Source of the DNA: Angiostrongylus vasorum
Taxonomy: Eukaryota > Nematoda > Chromadorea > Rhabditida > Metastrongylidae
Direction of reading: 5' to 3'
DNA: 64,000 nucleotides
NCBI GenBank assembly: GCA_018806985.1
Contig: JADANN010000439.1
Location: forward strand, 1,185,501-1,249,500
In this document: one piece after another, positions 33,018-44,105 of the stretch
Position numbering within the stretch: the first letter of the stretch is position 1
Layout: each line of letters opens with the position of its first letter
Translations under genes and position numbers: made by a program
Notes under the pieces: generated by a model
Database searches by the model: none
Seen by the model: the letters and a program-made list of their open reading frames with translations, nothing else
Told to the model about the DNA's origin: nothing

Positions 33018-35691
33018 TTAAGGCTTTCCAAAATTATGAAGAATGACAGCTTCTACGTACGCATTGTCGTCCCTACAGCGGGGGGTTGGGAGGAGATACT
33101 GTACGAGTAATCGGTGTCGGTGGCTGCTTAGAAGAAGCTGATGGCCCATATGTTCGAAGAGATGTTGGTCGCGGTGTAGAGCGACGTGTTTTACCAGAAG
33201 TTGTTCCAGAAGTTACTGGACCAGAGAAAGCTGCAACATTTCATATAGTAGTGCCTGGATTAGAAGAACAGGTTATTAAGTGTATATACTGATTTACACA
33301 TTACCGATTCGATAACGTAGAACGGTTTTGACTTGATAGAGTCTCGTGTAAGTAATCACAGGAACGATGTTTCGTGTAGAGACCAATGTTGTGCTAACAT
33401 TTTTCGAAGAGCAAAGCCTGAAAACACTGATACATTTCTGCTTAGGCTATCTATCATTGGAAAGTGTTTGGCTCTAACCTGTAACCAGTGTGACGAATGT
33501 CGCTTCCTGTTTTTATTTCGACCCCTGCGTACGGACAACCATCGATGCCATGGCCTCTCGTAAAGTTGTCATACACCACCTCAATTGTTGAACCAGCCGG
33601 CGCCTTAAATAACGCTTATTTGGACTTCAACAGTACTATAGTGTAAAGTAGATTACAGCACTTGAATCCAATAATTGCACATCGTAAATTCGTCTCTTGC
33701 TTCCTTTGCATTCGCTTCTCCTACTGTATCTTCTAGTGTTTGGTAGGAGCTGGTTGCGCTTAATATCTTACCGCAACCACTTGGCTGCAAATAGTGATTA
33801 CCACATTTACATAAACTCTTAAGGAAACATACGTCGAGTGGGAATGTTCTTACTCTTTCGTTGCAAAGTTTTCCACCATATCCGCTTGGACAAATGCATT
33901 TAGAGCAATCTCTAGGGTGCGGGAATCCTCCGTTTTCGCACTTTGCTGATGAGGTACTTTGATTGCATCTATCTAGAATAATTTAATGCTTATCGCAATT
34001 TCTCGGGGGTGGCAGTGAATCAAAAAATCGCACAACAGTTTTCGCACCAAGGCATCCATAATGCATGTTCATCATGAGTTTCTCGTAAAAATGAAATCAT
34101 TGCTGATCCAAGAGTTTCCATATATTTAATATCATGTGGCACCATGACAGGTTTACCGTTCTTTGACACACTGTAATTTGAATCTTTGTCCCTTTAAAGC
34201 CATTTCGTGCTTTGACAGAACATGGTCAACCTCGTTGCTCCGTAATGCATAACACCTCCATAGTCGTACGTTAGATTGTAGTTGTAATTGGTTTTTTTCA
34301 GTTTGTTTAGAGAACTGGGAAATCCATCCATCCTACAATCACATCATTTTCATTGGTATCATGTACTCTGCTAGATTTCTCTTCAAATGCACCGCAAAGT
34401 TTTCCAGAGCAAGTGTGATGAAATCGTCACGATCATGTCTGGACTGCATGTGGTGAAAACCCAAGGCGTGGCCAATCTCGTGCGCAGCGGTACCAACCTG
34501 CATGAAATAAGTGTGTCATGGGATTGTTTATTAATTTCCTACGAAGTTAGTATAAACCTCAAGAAACGCTCCTTAAGTCTTACCGACTCGCATCCCTGCC
34601 CAAGTGAGAGGGCCTGTACACCTCCAATTCTTCCAACATATGACCAGCATCCACCACTTTTTATGAGTTCGATTCTATCGGTAGCTGAAAATGTCTCTTC
34701 TAAGAGATTCTTAAGCTTCCAGTATGTTAAAATTAAGCCATAGGTAAATTAAATCAAGTTGCAGATCAAAAATTCAATTGCAAACTATCAAGTTTTTTGG
34801 TATAATTCGATTATTATCATACCTGTACTGCTTTCACCGAAGGCAATGCAAGTCTCAGTAGACCATATATAAGCAGCTTTTTTTGAACACTCTCTTGGCT
34901 GCCTCGGCTGAAAACAGCATTGAAAGTAATTGTGATTTAAACCTTGCACGCTTAGGTGCAAATAAGAACATTAGGGAAGACGAACTTGCATTGAAGCCGT
35001 ATGAGAAGTACACATTTCCGTTTGTCCATAACGTTTTTGGATACCTACTATCACGGAAAGCTTGTCGTTTATTACGATTGCCTCTGTTCGCTTTGATATC
35101 CTCCATGAGCTCCTCGGCTTGCTTTCTGAAATCGAGAGCAGAACGCTCAGAAGCAAGACAATTTATCGGGAGAGATCCTTAAACGCACGTACTTGGTGAG
35201 GACCACATCGCCTTGAAATAGCGCTGCATCAACTTTGCTGTTGTGGTTGACCTCCTCGATTGTGTCACCCATTGGTTGGATGTGATTTTTTTCGCCTCCC
35301 TCGTAACTCTAAAGACTCGGTTTTGTTCCTTAAGTCATGTTCGTCTGAAAGATTATACGCTGACAATTATTTCACTTGGTAACTGTTGGGGTGATTGAGC
35401 GAGCTCAGCCTTTATTTCTTTCTCCATACTGTGCAACTCCTTGAGAAACTTCACAGTATCTTCCTCATTAGGTACCTGAGAAAAAAAAGCGCAACTTTAA
35501 AAGAAGTAATTGGTTTGGTACATCTTTGAATCAATGATTCGTGAGCAATCCTTGCATTTTTTAGTAGGTTATATCCTTCGTTTAGCTTCTCTTCAAAGCT
35601 CTCATCGTTGACGGATCGTCCACTTATCGCCTCCGAGCTATGGGGGTACACTTGCGCAGGTAGCCAGCAATATTGTTAGGAAAGTTTTCAT
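33018..35691 (-). CDS. Astacin-family zinc metalloprotease, gene 2 (frame-broken)
   Basis: Same exon order as gene 1. Approximate exons: 35691-35545 (signal MKTFLTILLATCAS, then DESFEEKLNEGYN), 35475-35371, 35310-35195 (FQGD), 35130-34985 (RNKR site), 34912-34828, 34690-34588, 34497-34393 ([11 protein letters not shown], 34450-34482), 34340-34235 (Met-turn YGGVMHYG), 34172-34042, 33975-33853 (EGF), 33785-33655, 33606-33475 (CUB), 33415-33300, and 33240-33018. Zinc ligands, catalytic Glu, Met-turn and Tyr are all present. Five single-base excesses break frame: in the C5 run of the signal exon, the A7 run after RVF, the A7 run before NYNYNL, a T5 run after MISF, and the C6 run of the tail. Possible GC splice donor after exon 1. 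Pseudogene or homopolymer overcalls. Confidence 0.9.
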
Positions 35692-35699
35692 CCTGAAAC

Positions 35700-36340
35700 C
35701 TTAATCGTAGTTAAATGAACAGAAAAATCAAAAGAAAGAAATGGAAACAGAATAATTTTATGTTTTTTAGCAATGGTACTTTAAAAAGTGAGAGGAGAAG
35801 TACTGAACTGGAAAATAAGCATTCAACTTAGAGGCAATATCACATTCAAAACATTAAGAAAAGGAAAGAAATTCATACCGGATGTAGTCCTTTTTATCCA
35901 ACCGATTCTTTATAAATAAAGAAAGACCAGAGGGCAGCGAACAAAAAATAAAAACAAATTTGGATGGATATGGCATCTGTTTGAGTTTTAACGTCTGGTT
36001 CTTGATTAACCAGCTGTCTTGAAAGGCAAAGCACAAGTTTGGTACGGTAGCGAATAGGGTACGGTAGTGAGCACGGGCTTCCTTTTAGTGTTCATCAACA
36101 GGTTAATTAACTGTGATTTGGAAAAAGTAACGTTAGCGGAGGGGCCGGAAATAAATGGTTAAGTTCCGAATTAGTGGTGTACAATTTAGATACTGAGTTC
36201 TCAATAGGTAAAATCCATTAATGTTCCTATTTTCTAAACATCTACAATCAAAACTCTGTCGAAAGAACTGGTAGATACCTCTAGCAAATTTCCTCTCATA
36301 GATATACTGTATCGTTCCATTCTTCACAGATGGCTTTTTA
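35700..36340. other. Gene 2 upstream region
   Basis: TTTCAG ends one base before the gene 2 ATG (minus strand, 35693-35698). Further upstream, 35880-36045 carries an R5-like block (TTGATTAACCAGCTGTC). No other gene is seen. Confidence 0.45.
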
Positions 36341-36364
36341 TTCGTTAATAATTCTGCGTCGTAC

Positions 36365-36720
36365 TTCCCAACGGTTTATCGCCTCATCGTGGCTGGGAGG
36401 TGTTCCTGGGTGTCGGACTGCGATGTACAACGGGGGGATTCATCCACTGGCAGGGTCTCCCAAGCTGAGAAGGAGTCCGGCGTTTCCATCAGGAAGCCTA
36501 GCTAAGAGTAAACAAAAACCAGGATCCACCACCGTCCTGGTATCAATGTCGCATTGGCAAATCTCCCTCTGATCCACAAGGGCTGCGAGTACCTTTGGTG
36601 CTAAAGACCTAGGACAGACTGTGGCCAGGCTGACCTCGATATTCCGGGGAACCACAATGGCTTAACCAGCAAATTTCAGAAAAATGGAGGAGGACTGGCC
36701 ATTCAAGTATCTAGTAACAA
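36365..36720 (+). repeat. R3 repeat copy, full length
   Basis: Reference copy of R3: CCCAACGGTTTATCGCCTC, GGGAGGTGTTCCTGGGTGTC, TCTCCCAAGCTGAGAAGGAG, AGGAAGCCTAGCTAAGAG, ACCACCGTCCTGGTATC, TGATCCACAAGGGCTGCGAG, GAACCACAATGGCTTAACC, and an end at GGCCATTCAAGTATC. About 355 bp, no coding capacity conserved between copies. Confidence 0.75.
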
Positions 36721-36724
36721 GTAT

Positions 36725-37265
36725 TTCTGCGCCGTTAATGCTTATTTGCTCAACAACTAGTTCATGAAAAAAGTAACTTGAAAAATAAACCGTGAACCAT
36801 TTTAGAGCTCAGGCGTTTCACACATTATACCTTATTCGTGGAAGAATCGTTTTCATATCAGCTACGTTTTTGCCTTTCTCTTCTTTGAACCGCCCTGAAC
36901 AGCTTTTCGATTACTTGGTGCCTTATTCCAGTGCTCAAATCCGCGGCCGCTGATCAAAAACCATGTGAAAGCAGCTGATTCACCAAGGCCCTAAGTTCCG
37001 TGCTCAAACAAATGCCATTCATTCAAGCCAACGTTGTATACTGTTTTCGCTCATTGCTCTCTGATTACTCTTCCAGTATAAGGAGACTGAAAGACACGGG
37101 ATTATCGCCGATCACCACAAATGGATTTTTTGCCGTCGCTGAAGGGTTGTTTAGAAGATATCCGTTTTTTTTTGCGCGCAAAATTATTCCATTTATACTT
37201 GTACCTGAATTTTTATGCGTATCACCTTCATGGATACGCTTGGCAGAAGTGTGTAATGTTTATAT
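36725..37265. repeat. R5-type repeat region
   Basis: 36965-37160 matches the R5 blocks: GCTGATTCACCAAGGC, a TTGTATACTG block, GGATTATCGCCGATCAC and a TTTTTTGCCGTCGCTG end. The open frame 37000-37353 lies in this repeat and is not supported as a gene. Confidence 0.5.
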
Positions 37266-37269
37266 TTTT

Positions 37270-37435
37270 ACAACAATACCGGACAGCCAAAAGCAGAGGC
37301 CACATTCTTTCGGGCATATCATATCAGTTCGTTTAAACCATCGTCATATTTGAGAAGACGATGAAAGCTCCATTTCAATGATTTAGTGCACCTAAACAAT
37401 AGTTAGGATCTTTAGAAATTATGGAAGACATAGAC
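37270..37435 (-). pseudogene. Astacin 3'-region remnant
   Basis: GAGGCCACATTCTTTCGGGC, AGTGCACCTAAACAATAGTTAGG and GAAATTATGGAAGA line up with the sequence after the gene 2 stop (32915-33045) in the same order and spacing. No exon follows upstream at 37436-37800, so only the 3' end of a lost copy survives. Confidence 0.5.
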
Positions 37436-37439
37436 CAGC

Positions 37440-38045
37440 AACTGCACCTGGAAGACCTCACAGTTTGCCTGCAGATGATATTCAAAGAATGGCATTCGAA
37501 AGAGGGGCGCCATACGAAGTAGTTCAATGAACAAAACAGCAAAGCCGAAACAATGATTAACTTTGCAAACAGGATATGATGTGTAGAGTGCTGCTACCCT
37601 GAAATCCAATTCGCTCTCTTTAATGAGAACAGCTCCAACAAATTTTCCGCTGAACTTGTGTGTTTCCTCCAAAAATCTGTTTAGAATATTTGGAACAGTA
37701 ATTAGTAGCTTTGGTTCGCCAGGATAATCGATTACGGCGAAGAAATATGAAGAAGCAAAAAACAAGTAATAAAGTGGAAGGATGTGACCACGTCTAGGTG
37801 GGTGAATGCCGTAGACAAGTGGTAATAGCTGCTATAAAGGTATGAATATGAAACTTTCCTTCCAGCTCGAGATTCAAAACATGTGTGCAACATCGATTCA
37901 TCCATAATCCGCGAAGGTTTTTGAACCTTTTCATAAGAAGTTGTCTGGTGTTTGAGGATTTTCGTCCTTTTTTATGGATGTTGTTAGTCCTATGATCCTA
38001 AGATAGCCGTTCTGGAGCGTTAGAATAGGTGGGATTAGATTGTCC
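37440..38045. other. No gene seen
   Basis: The open frame 37412-37765 (minus) has no recognisable domain. Nothing else identified. Confidence 0.4.
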
Positions 38046-38049
38046 CATG

Positions 38050-38200
38050 GAAATCCGGTGCCAATGTCAAGACCCCTGTGGGATGAAAGGCTTGTAGGGC
38101 GAGGAAGAGGCTCGAACCAGCGCCTACATAGGTTGGGCCTTCTGCGTAATGAAACAGATCACTACCGCTACGTTAACCCCTACCCACAAAATACTTGTAT
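38050..38200 (-). repeat. tRNA-like SINE fragment
   Basis: Minus strand: GTTAACGTAGCGGTAGTGATC (A box-like), then GGCGCTGGTTCGAGCCTCTT (good B box), then a tail with AAGCCTTTCATCCCACAGG and TTGACATTGGCACCGGA. The tail resembles the SINE-1 body loosely, so it may be a distant relative. Confidence 0.5.
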
Positions 38201-38664
38201 ATATCTTCATTTAAATCGATACTTGATAGGTGCATTGATGGATTGGCCATCAACCGTTGTTTATAACTGCGATTCCAAACTAAAGTGGAAAACCAAAAAA
38301 CGACACACTGGTTGCACGTGAGCGTCTAAGAGTAACGATTGGTTGTTTTTCTAACTAAATTCCCTCAAAGCGCTTGAAGTCCGCACTTGGAATAATTCTT
38401 TAACATCACTGATCTTCACTGTCATGATCATGCTTTTAATTACTTGCAACAGTATCCATGAAGCATCTAAGGTTTCTAGCCGTTGCGTCGCGAACGTCTT
38501 ACTTAAGGCCAAAATATTGCGGATTCCTCTGATTTGATGGTTTATCAAACAAGATCTCGGCCTACACTTTGTACCATACCTTCTCCAATGTGTGCTTCTT
38601 GCCTTCGAGCTGTGTGATCTCTATGTGCGTACCACCCATATGTCGCTTATGATTTTAAATGATA

Positions 38665-38738
38665 TGCGATTAGCGTAATGGTAAGAAGTGTTCTGCGACA
38701 AACGAGATCTTTGGTTCGAACGTTCTTCACGCTATTAT
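38665..38738 (+). repeat. tRNA-like (A/B box) fragment
   Basis: GATTAGCGTAATGGTAAGAAG (A box-like) and TTTGGTTCGAACGTTC (strong B box) about 45 bases apart. No acceptor stem closes them, so it is not annotated as a tRNA. Confidence 0.45.
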
Positions 38739-38739
38739 C

Positions 38740-39085
38740 GCTTTCGTAGCAGACAATGCTTTTAGGAACAAGGACACTACCACTAGGATAAAAAATAGGC
38801 CTTCTCAATGGAGTATATGCACCAAATACACACTCAACCTTCTATATAGTGCCTGAAGACGTCAAATGTATGACGCCGCCCCTGAAATGTTGATGAGCTC
38901 CGAACGCTTTGCCCTTATCAGTAATGTCGTTGCAACGTCTAGACATTTGTTTAATGGTTTTAGACTATTAAACAAAGATTTTCTGCGTTTTTTTTTCATG
39001 ACAAACGTAAAGACTATTAGTCGTGCTAAACCATTCTGATGCTCCCTCAATGATGCTGAGATATCTGCAAAATTCCGGACTGCAG
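38740..39085. other. No gene seen
   Basis: Unassigned spacer. The stretch 38201-38664 before it is likewise featureless. Confidence 0.4.
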
Positions 39086-39087
39086 TT

Positions 39088-39240
39088 GTCTGCTAAGTGC
39101 ATGGGAGACAGGAGAAACGAATGACCTGCATAGTGCGGTGGTGAACGTGTTAGCCCCTGAAAGGTTAACAGCACTTTCGCTCCCCACCGCAGACACCTGC
39201 GGTCCGGTGTATCACACATAATACTTAGCCGTGAAAAATT
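39088..39240 (+). repeat. SINE-2 copy d
   Basis: GGGAGACAGGAGAAACGAATG, a mutated A box block (TAGTGCGGTGGTGAACG) and CACTTTCGCTCCCCACCGC as B box block, then ACACCTGCGGTCCGG. The 3' part differs from copies a-c and matches copy e (AATACTTAGCCGTGAAAAAT). Confidence 0.68.
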
Positions 39241-39244
39241 GTAA

Positions 39245-40375
39245 TAGCAGTAAATAAAACGTTAACATTCTGATGTGTAATATGTTCAGCTGTTTCTCAG
39301 ATAAAAGCTTTTTTGCAGTTTTATGTAAACCACCTAACGGTACCCGTCCTTCAATCGAAACCGAAGTAGGGTTTACCACTTCCTTATTTACTTCTACTCT
39401 TTCTACTCCTTCACTCCCGATTTAGCAAATAATTTTCAACGAGCAATAACTATCAGCAACCGTTTCGCATGGGTACCAGACGTTGCTTCATTCAAACAGT
39501 TTTCCACTGGATTCAACTCGAAGCGATCAAGAAGACACGGAAGAAGGAAGAACAGTGGATCATAGGTTCGAATCAATCCGGTTCCGAAGAAAAGGAAGAC
39601 ACTGAAACACTAGGTGAATAAAAAAAATTCCTTTTATCAACTTTGTGTTAGATAGTCTATGAAAAAATCACATGAATGAAACGAATAATTCACGTGTCTC
39701 GGCTTCAAGAAACCATAGTCAAACAATCGATGCTAGGAGTCAAAATACGGTTGGTAATGCACCAAGAGACTCTAGAGTCACCGTACTTGAGGGTGTGACA
39801 ATACCCGAGAGTGCACGCTCGGTATTAGAATTGCGCCCAAGCTTTTTCACCATCACAGCCCATTTTTAAAACAACCTTGCGTAGGATAGCATGCAATCTT
39901 GATGAGCTTCAAGATCGAAACCGCTATCAGGGTAAACACGGCGCATCAAACAGAGCCGAAAATCTAGCGGCGACGGCATTACCACCACCTCCTTACCTTT
40001 GAATGTATTTTAGACAGCAAGACCCTAAATTGACATAAAATTCCGCATGTTTTCGGACGGCATTCTCAAGGCCCTTAACCACTACCGCGCGAGAGGATTT
40101 ATCCCTAACCTCGAGGCCGCGCAAAAATGTGGCATACGAGAAATTAGAGAATAAACTCGAAAACAATAAGGTTGTCTGCTAGTGATAAAGCGGAAGAGTC
40201 AGCTGTTATTCCTCGCCAGTTGGATGTTGAGATAACGCAGGAACATCATAGTGATGATATCCTTTATCGCCCATCTTCTGAAAAGGAATATAAAAGTCAA
40301 TACCAAAAGCTAAATAATCAATAGGTCTCCTCGATTTTCAGATGGTCTAAGAAATAATACGCACAAATAAGGAGG
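39245..40375. other. No gene seen
   Basis: About 1.1 kb with no recognised coding region. Fragments such as AAGGATATAAAAGTCAAT near 40285 look random. Confidence 0.4.
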
Positions 40376-40379
40376 CTGG

Positions 40380-41115
40380 CAATGTAACAGCGATTTTCAC
40401 CACGCCTTGCCATTAAGTTTATGTCCAGAGTGGAAGCCTCCATTTTCGGTCTCCCGCCGCTACTCTGCTGCAGATAATAGATCGTTGCTTTGTCGTTTCC
40501 TCTGCGCAGAAGGAGATGGACATATGCTTTGAATTATTGAAGAAGCAGTCTCAGCACATCAGTTTCACCCGAGAAAACTTAAAGACGACTGGGTCCCATT
40601 TCTTAGCGTTCATATCAACTATTCAAGTAGCGGTTATATGGCAAAGTGGTACCGAAAACCAAGGAACAAAAACATCCTGGTTCATTCCCTCTCTTCCCAC
40701 CGTTCACACACAAAGAGGGCGCTTGTGAGAAACATTTTTCAAAACATTTTTCAAACGGCCAGATATGTGTGCACAAGTACGAAACTAAAGAAAGAATCGT
40801 GCAAAATGGCTCGGCAAATAGCCATCTCCAATGGCTACGAAGTAGTAACCCCACGAGATAAGTTTAGAAGAAGAGCGACGCCTCAAAACGAAGAATTTGG
40901 TGCTTGATCTTTTATTTATCGCTCAGATTTTCATCTTTCTATTTGTGCTGTTGAAGCTTTTGACGTAGTAAGTTGCGTATTAGTGTACTGTTCCAGGCTC
41001 TGAAGAAGGCGATTCTGCCGAAACGTCAGCTACAGTTGTGTTGTATGTGTGTTGATATATGTAAGTAAACGTATGCTGTTTAACAACCTCGCGATTGCTG
41101 AGAAAGAAAACGACC
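40380..41115 (+). mobile_element. Penelope-like element P-D, 5'-truncated
   Basis: Plus strand: LAIKFMSRVEASIFGLPPL (palm region, 40405-40460), VVSSAQKEMDMCFELLKKQS, ENLKTTGSHFLAF (thumb), KWYRKPRNKNILVHSLSSHR, and ARQIAISNGYEVVTPR to a stop at 40905. The RT catalytic YVDD region is degraded (CCR then a stop). The GIY-YIG module is missing. The 3' end at 40995-41115 matches the ends of P-F, with TATGCTGTTTAACAACCTCG. Confidence 0.78.
40995..41031 (+). ncRNA. Hammerhead-ribozyme-like motif at the P-D end
   Basis: AGGCT, CTGAAGA (41000-41006, sharing its neighbour), A, GGC / GCC around GATTCT, GAA, ACGT, C (41027), AGCTA. Stem I is GGCU/AGCU, 4 pairs with one G-U. Same plan as at 6981-7019 in a different element copy. 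Confidence 0.55.
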
Positions 41116-41880
41116 AAAAAATCACATGTTGGTCAAACACTAAACAATATGAATGTTCAACATTGTATTTTGCGATGCTATCTCAATATTGAAATCACTT
41201 GGTATCATAGATAACGCTTATCTGAACCTCCTTGCTGCTTTATCTTAACGTAGATTACGGTAACTTTCTGCACTATTAAACTAACACGAAGTTGGTGAGG
41301 TAAGCTTTATTCGGTTAACGTTTCGGCGCTTTCGTCTTCTTTACACTCAAATTTTTTCCAAGGCGATTGCCTATACTTGTTCTTCTTCATGGGTCATCGA
41401 GTAGAATGCGGAAGAGCAGTGCTCGAATGAGCCATTCTCAGTTGGCAGTTTCTTTTTTACACAGGACATATTTTATAAAATGAGAGAACACATATTGACC
41501 AGACTTGTTTTTTGTACTTCTTGTTTTTTTGTTCCTTCATGTTCCGTCCTCGTATATGCATACCTACCTAACACAGCAGACTAGCAGTACCAATTTCACC
41601 TCTGGATGTGAATGGATTTCAAAAAAGGAGACTCGGACTAACATTTTTTAACAAATTTTTCACTTCTTTTAGAATAAATGATTTAGTTTAAAAAAAGAGA
41701 CTTTTATTTTGAACGGCGAGCGCTACACATCATATCTTTTTTCGCGAAATAAACTGTTTTGATGCAAGTCACGTTTCTATCCTTATTTTCGTTGAATTGC
41801 TTCCGGCAGCTTGTTGATGTTTACTAAAAGCAAACTCTTCTCAATCCTGTGGCTGTTGACCAGATACCGTGTATTGCCTG
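41116..41880. other. No gene; decayed element end at 41310
   Basis: The minus strand at 41310-41345 reads AAGAAGACGAAAGCGCCG then AAACGTTAACCG, a further decayed copy of the element-end motif without the CTGA core. The rest is unassigned. Confidence 0.45.
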
Positions 41881-41881
41881 T

Positions 41882-42051
41882 GAACGCGGATGGTTAACTA
41901 ACACGCGAAGTTTCAAGCTGAAATAGTTGACACTCAACTATTGATTCTTGTGTGTTGTCTTCATTCATTGCTGTTCGATTTCCATCTCTAAACAAAGGTA
42001 CTCACATGTTACAGGATTGTCGCCAGTCGAAGTAAACGAATTTTTTCTCGT
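41882..42051 (+). repeat. R5 repeat copy
   Basis: GGTTAACTAACACGCGAAG, TGAAATAGTTGACACTCAAC, TTACAGGATTGTCGCCAGTC and TTTTTTCTCGTCACCAGTGC match the copy at 21930-22110. It abuts an R3 copy. Confidence 0.55.
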
Positions 42052-42448
42052 CACCAGTGCCTCCACCCAACAGTTTACCGCCCCATCTGCCTGGGAGGTG
42101 TTTCTAGGTGTCGGACTGCGATGTACAGCGGGGGGGATTCTTCCGGCAGGGTCTCCCAAGCTGAGAAGGAGTGCGGCGTTTCTGTCAGGAAGCCTAGCTA
42201 TGAGTAAACCAGTGCCAGAACCCACCACCGTCCTGGCACCAAAGTCGCAGGGGTGGCAAGTCTCCCTCTGATCCACAAGGGCTGTGACCGCCTGTGGTGA
42301 TGAAGACCTGGCGCATACTATGGCCAAACTGCCCTTGTGACTTCAGGGAACCACAATGGCTTAACCAGCAAATCTCCGGAAAGTGGTGATTATGCTCTGG
42401 CCCGCAGAACCAGCAAGGACGGGCCGTTCAAGTATCAAGTATCATTAG
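42052..42448 (+). repeat. R3 repeat copy
   Basis: Close to the 36365 copy, with CTGGGAGGTGTTTCTAGGTG, TCCCAAGCTGAGAAGGAGTG and ACCACCGTCCTGGCACC. A GCAGAACCAGCAAGGACGG segment precedes the terminal TTCAAGTATC. Confidence 0.75.
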
Positions 42449-42449
42449 T

Positions 42450-43258
42450 GGCTAGTGTAGCTAATAATTCTATGAATACTCCTTAATCGTCTTAACACCG
42501 GCGGAATTGTTGTCTCGTTTTCTCATGAGTTTAGTGAGTGGAATTAGCACGAAGAAGAATTTAGGCTGAAATATTGAAGTAGCACATTATTGTCCCTTTC
42601 CTTATCGCCTTCTCCACGAGTGAAGACTATGCAAAATCACTAATGCACAAACGCGAGCAGTCAACATGCAAATTGGATGCGATTGGAAATCTCGATAAAT
42701 ACGGGATACAAAAGAACTGACTAACATTTAGGATTCTTAAATTTGCACAGATCGATACCAAGAAGTTTAATAAAAACTTTTTTCCAACAGTTGTATCTAT
42801 TAACAGTAACATTATTCTTCATCTTCATCTTGTTACACCCTTCAAGAAAGCGCTAATGAATAGAGAGGTAACATTTCATTTCTCACTTTTACATGTGACA
42901 ATCTAGCCCGACATAGTGTGGTATCACGAAAATGTTGCTTGAGATACCACATGGTTTGAGGCATGAGGGTGTGCTTGGAAGCTACATAGAAAGCTAACCC
43001 ATCACATATACCTGAGACACATTATACCTGAAACTTCATCTCAAAATAGGAAATGCATAGACACTACACTGGTTTCATGCGAATATCTAAGACAAAGGAA
43101 TGGCTGCTCTAGTCAGCTTGGGTTCTTCAATATGTTCAATTTCCATGTGTGTTAGCTCGTCATGTGTACATTTGTTTTTTGCGTGTTAGTGTAAAAAATA
43201 TGAGTACACCAACGTGTATAAATTTCTAAAACTATATGCATACCATTACACAGTATTT
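42450..43258. other. No gene seen
   Basis: Spacer before the partial astacin. The open frame 42627-42812 (minus) has no recognised similarity. Confidence 0.4.
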
Positions 43259-43259
43259 A

Positions 43260-44105
43260 TTCAATAAAGAAATTACAACTATGAACAGAAGCCGCACGAT
43301 CTTGAGGAGGTACATTTTTTGTAGCTCTCTGTGTATTTGAAGAACGACAAAGTTCTGTATCTTCCTAAGTTTAACACGAATAAAAAATAGTTTAGACTTC
43401 ATAAGAGTATAAATGGGTCACCACTAGCGCATACATAGAATTGTCCTTGCAACTAGTGTTAGGCAAAAAAAAGTTGAGTAAGGAGTGGGAGCGGTGCGTG
43501 GCCGGATGTTGGTAGAGACGTCATGTGGGAAATCTTTGGAACATCAGAGCTGCAGCAATTGGTATAACGCTGGCCAGTTACAAAAAGCACAACTTTTCAA
43601 TTAAGCAATACCTATTCGATAACGCAAAGTAGTATGATTTCACGGCATTCAGTGTATGTAATTATGAGGACAATGTTGTGTGTAGAAATCAAGGATGTTA
43701 GCGCACTTTCCTTACCGTAGAATCTAAATACGTATAGTCATAGAAAACTAACACTTGCTAGCGTTAGGCGCTTAGATATAACCAGTAAAGGGTTTGTCGC
43801 TTTCCGTTTTTTATTTGAACTCCTCCATGCACACAACTATCGTTACTGAAGCGTCTAGTGAAGTAATCGAGGACTACTTCGATTTTAGAGCCAGCTGTTT
43901 CCTTGGAGAGTGCTAATCTGAAATGTTTTGTTACCATCAACATTACTATAGCTTACAGCAGATTACTACTTTAATGCAGTAGTTGCATATCTTGTAGTCG
44001 TTGCTTGCCTTCTCATCACCCACTTTTCATTCAAGAATTTGGAAGGAGGAGGTTGCTGTTACTATCTCACCACAACCATTTGGTTGTAAACAAGGATCTT
44101 TATAT
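43260..44105 (-). pseudogene. Partial astacin gene 4 (CUB, tail, 3' region)
   Basis: Minus strand: CUB exon (44100-43975) with QPNGCGEIVTATSSF but a stop where arm 1 has Arg. The second CUB exon (43925-43775) has [15 protein letters not shown] and one extra A before GKRQ. The third (43725-43640) has ALTSLISTHNIVLIITYT and the tail exon follows TTGCTGCAG (43560 down). A 3' region (43260-43420) aligns with gene 2. It reaches past the inverted-repeat edge (43703), unlike the arm 1 copy, so this is probably the donor of the duplication. Catalytic exons are absent. Confidence 0.8.

Noticed and set aside
34295..34312. Programmed ribosomal frameshift at A AAA AAC in gene 2
   Set aside because: The heptamer fits a -1 site, but the frame needed downstream is +1, and gene 1 lacks the heptamer while having the same shift.
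38665..38738. tRNA gene from the strong B box
   Set aside because: No acceptor stem pairing and no acceptable anticodon arm. The same holds for 284-345, 13715-13795 and 49884-49965.
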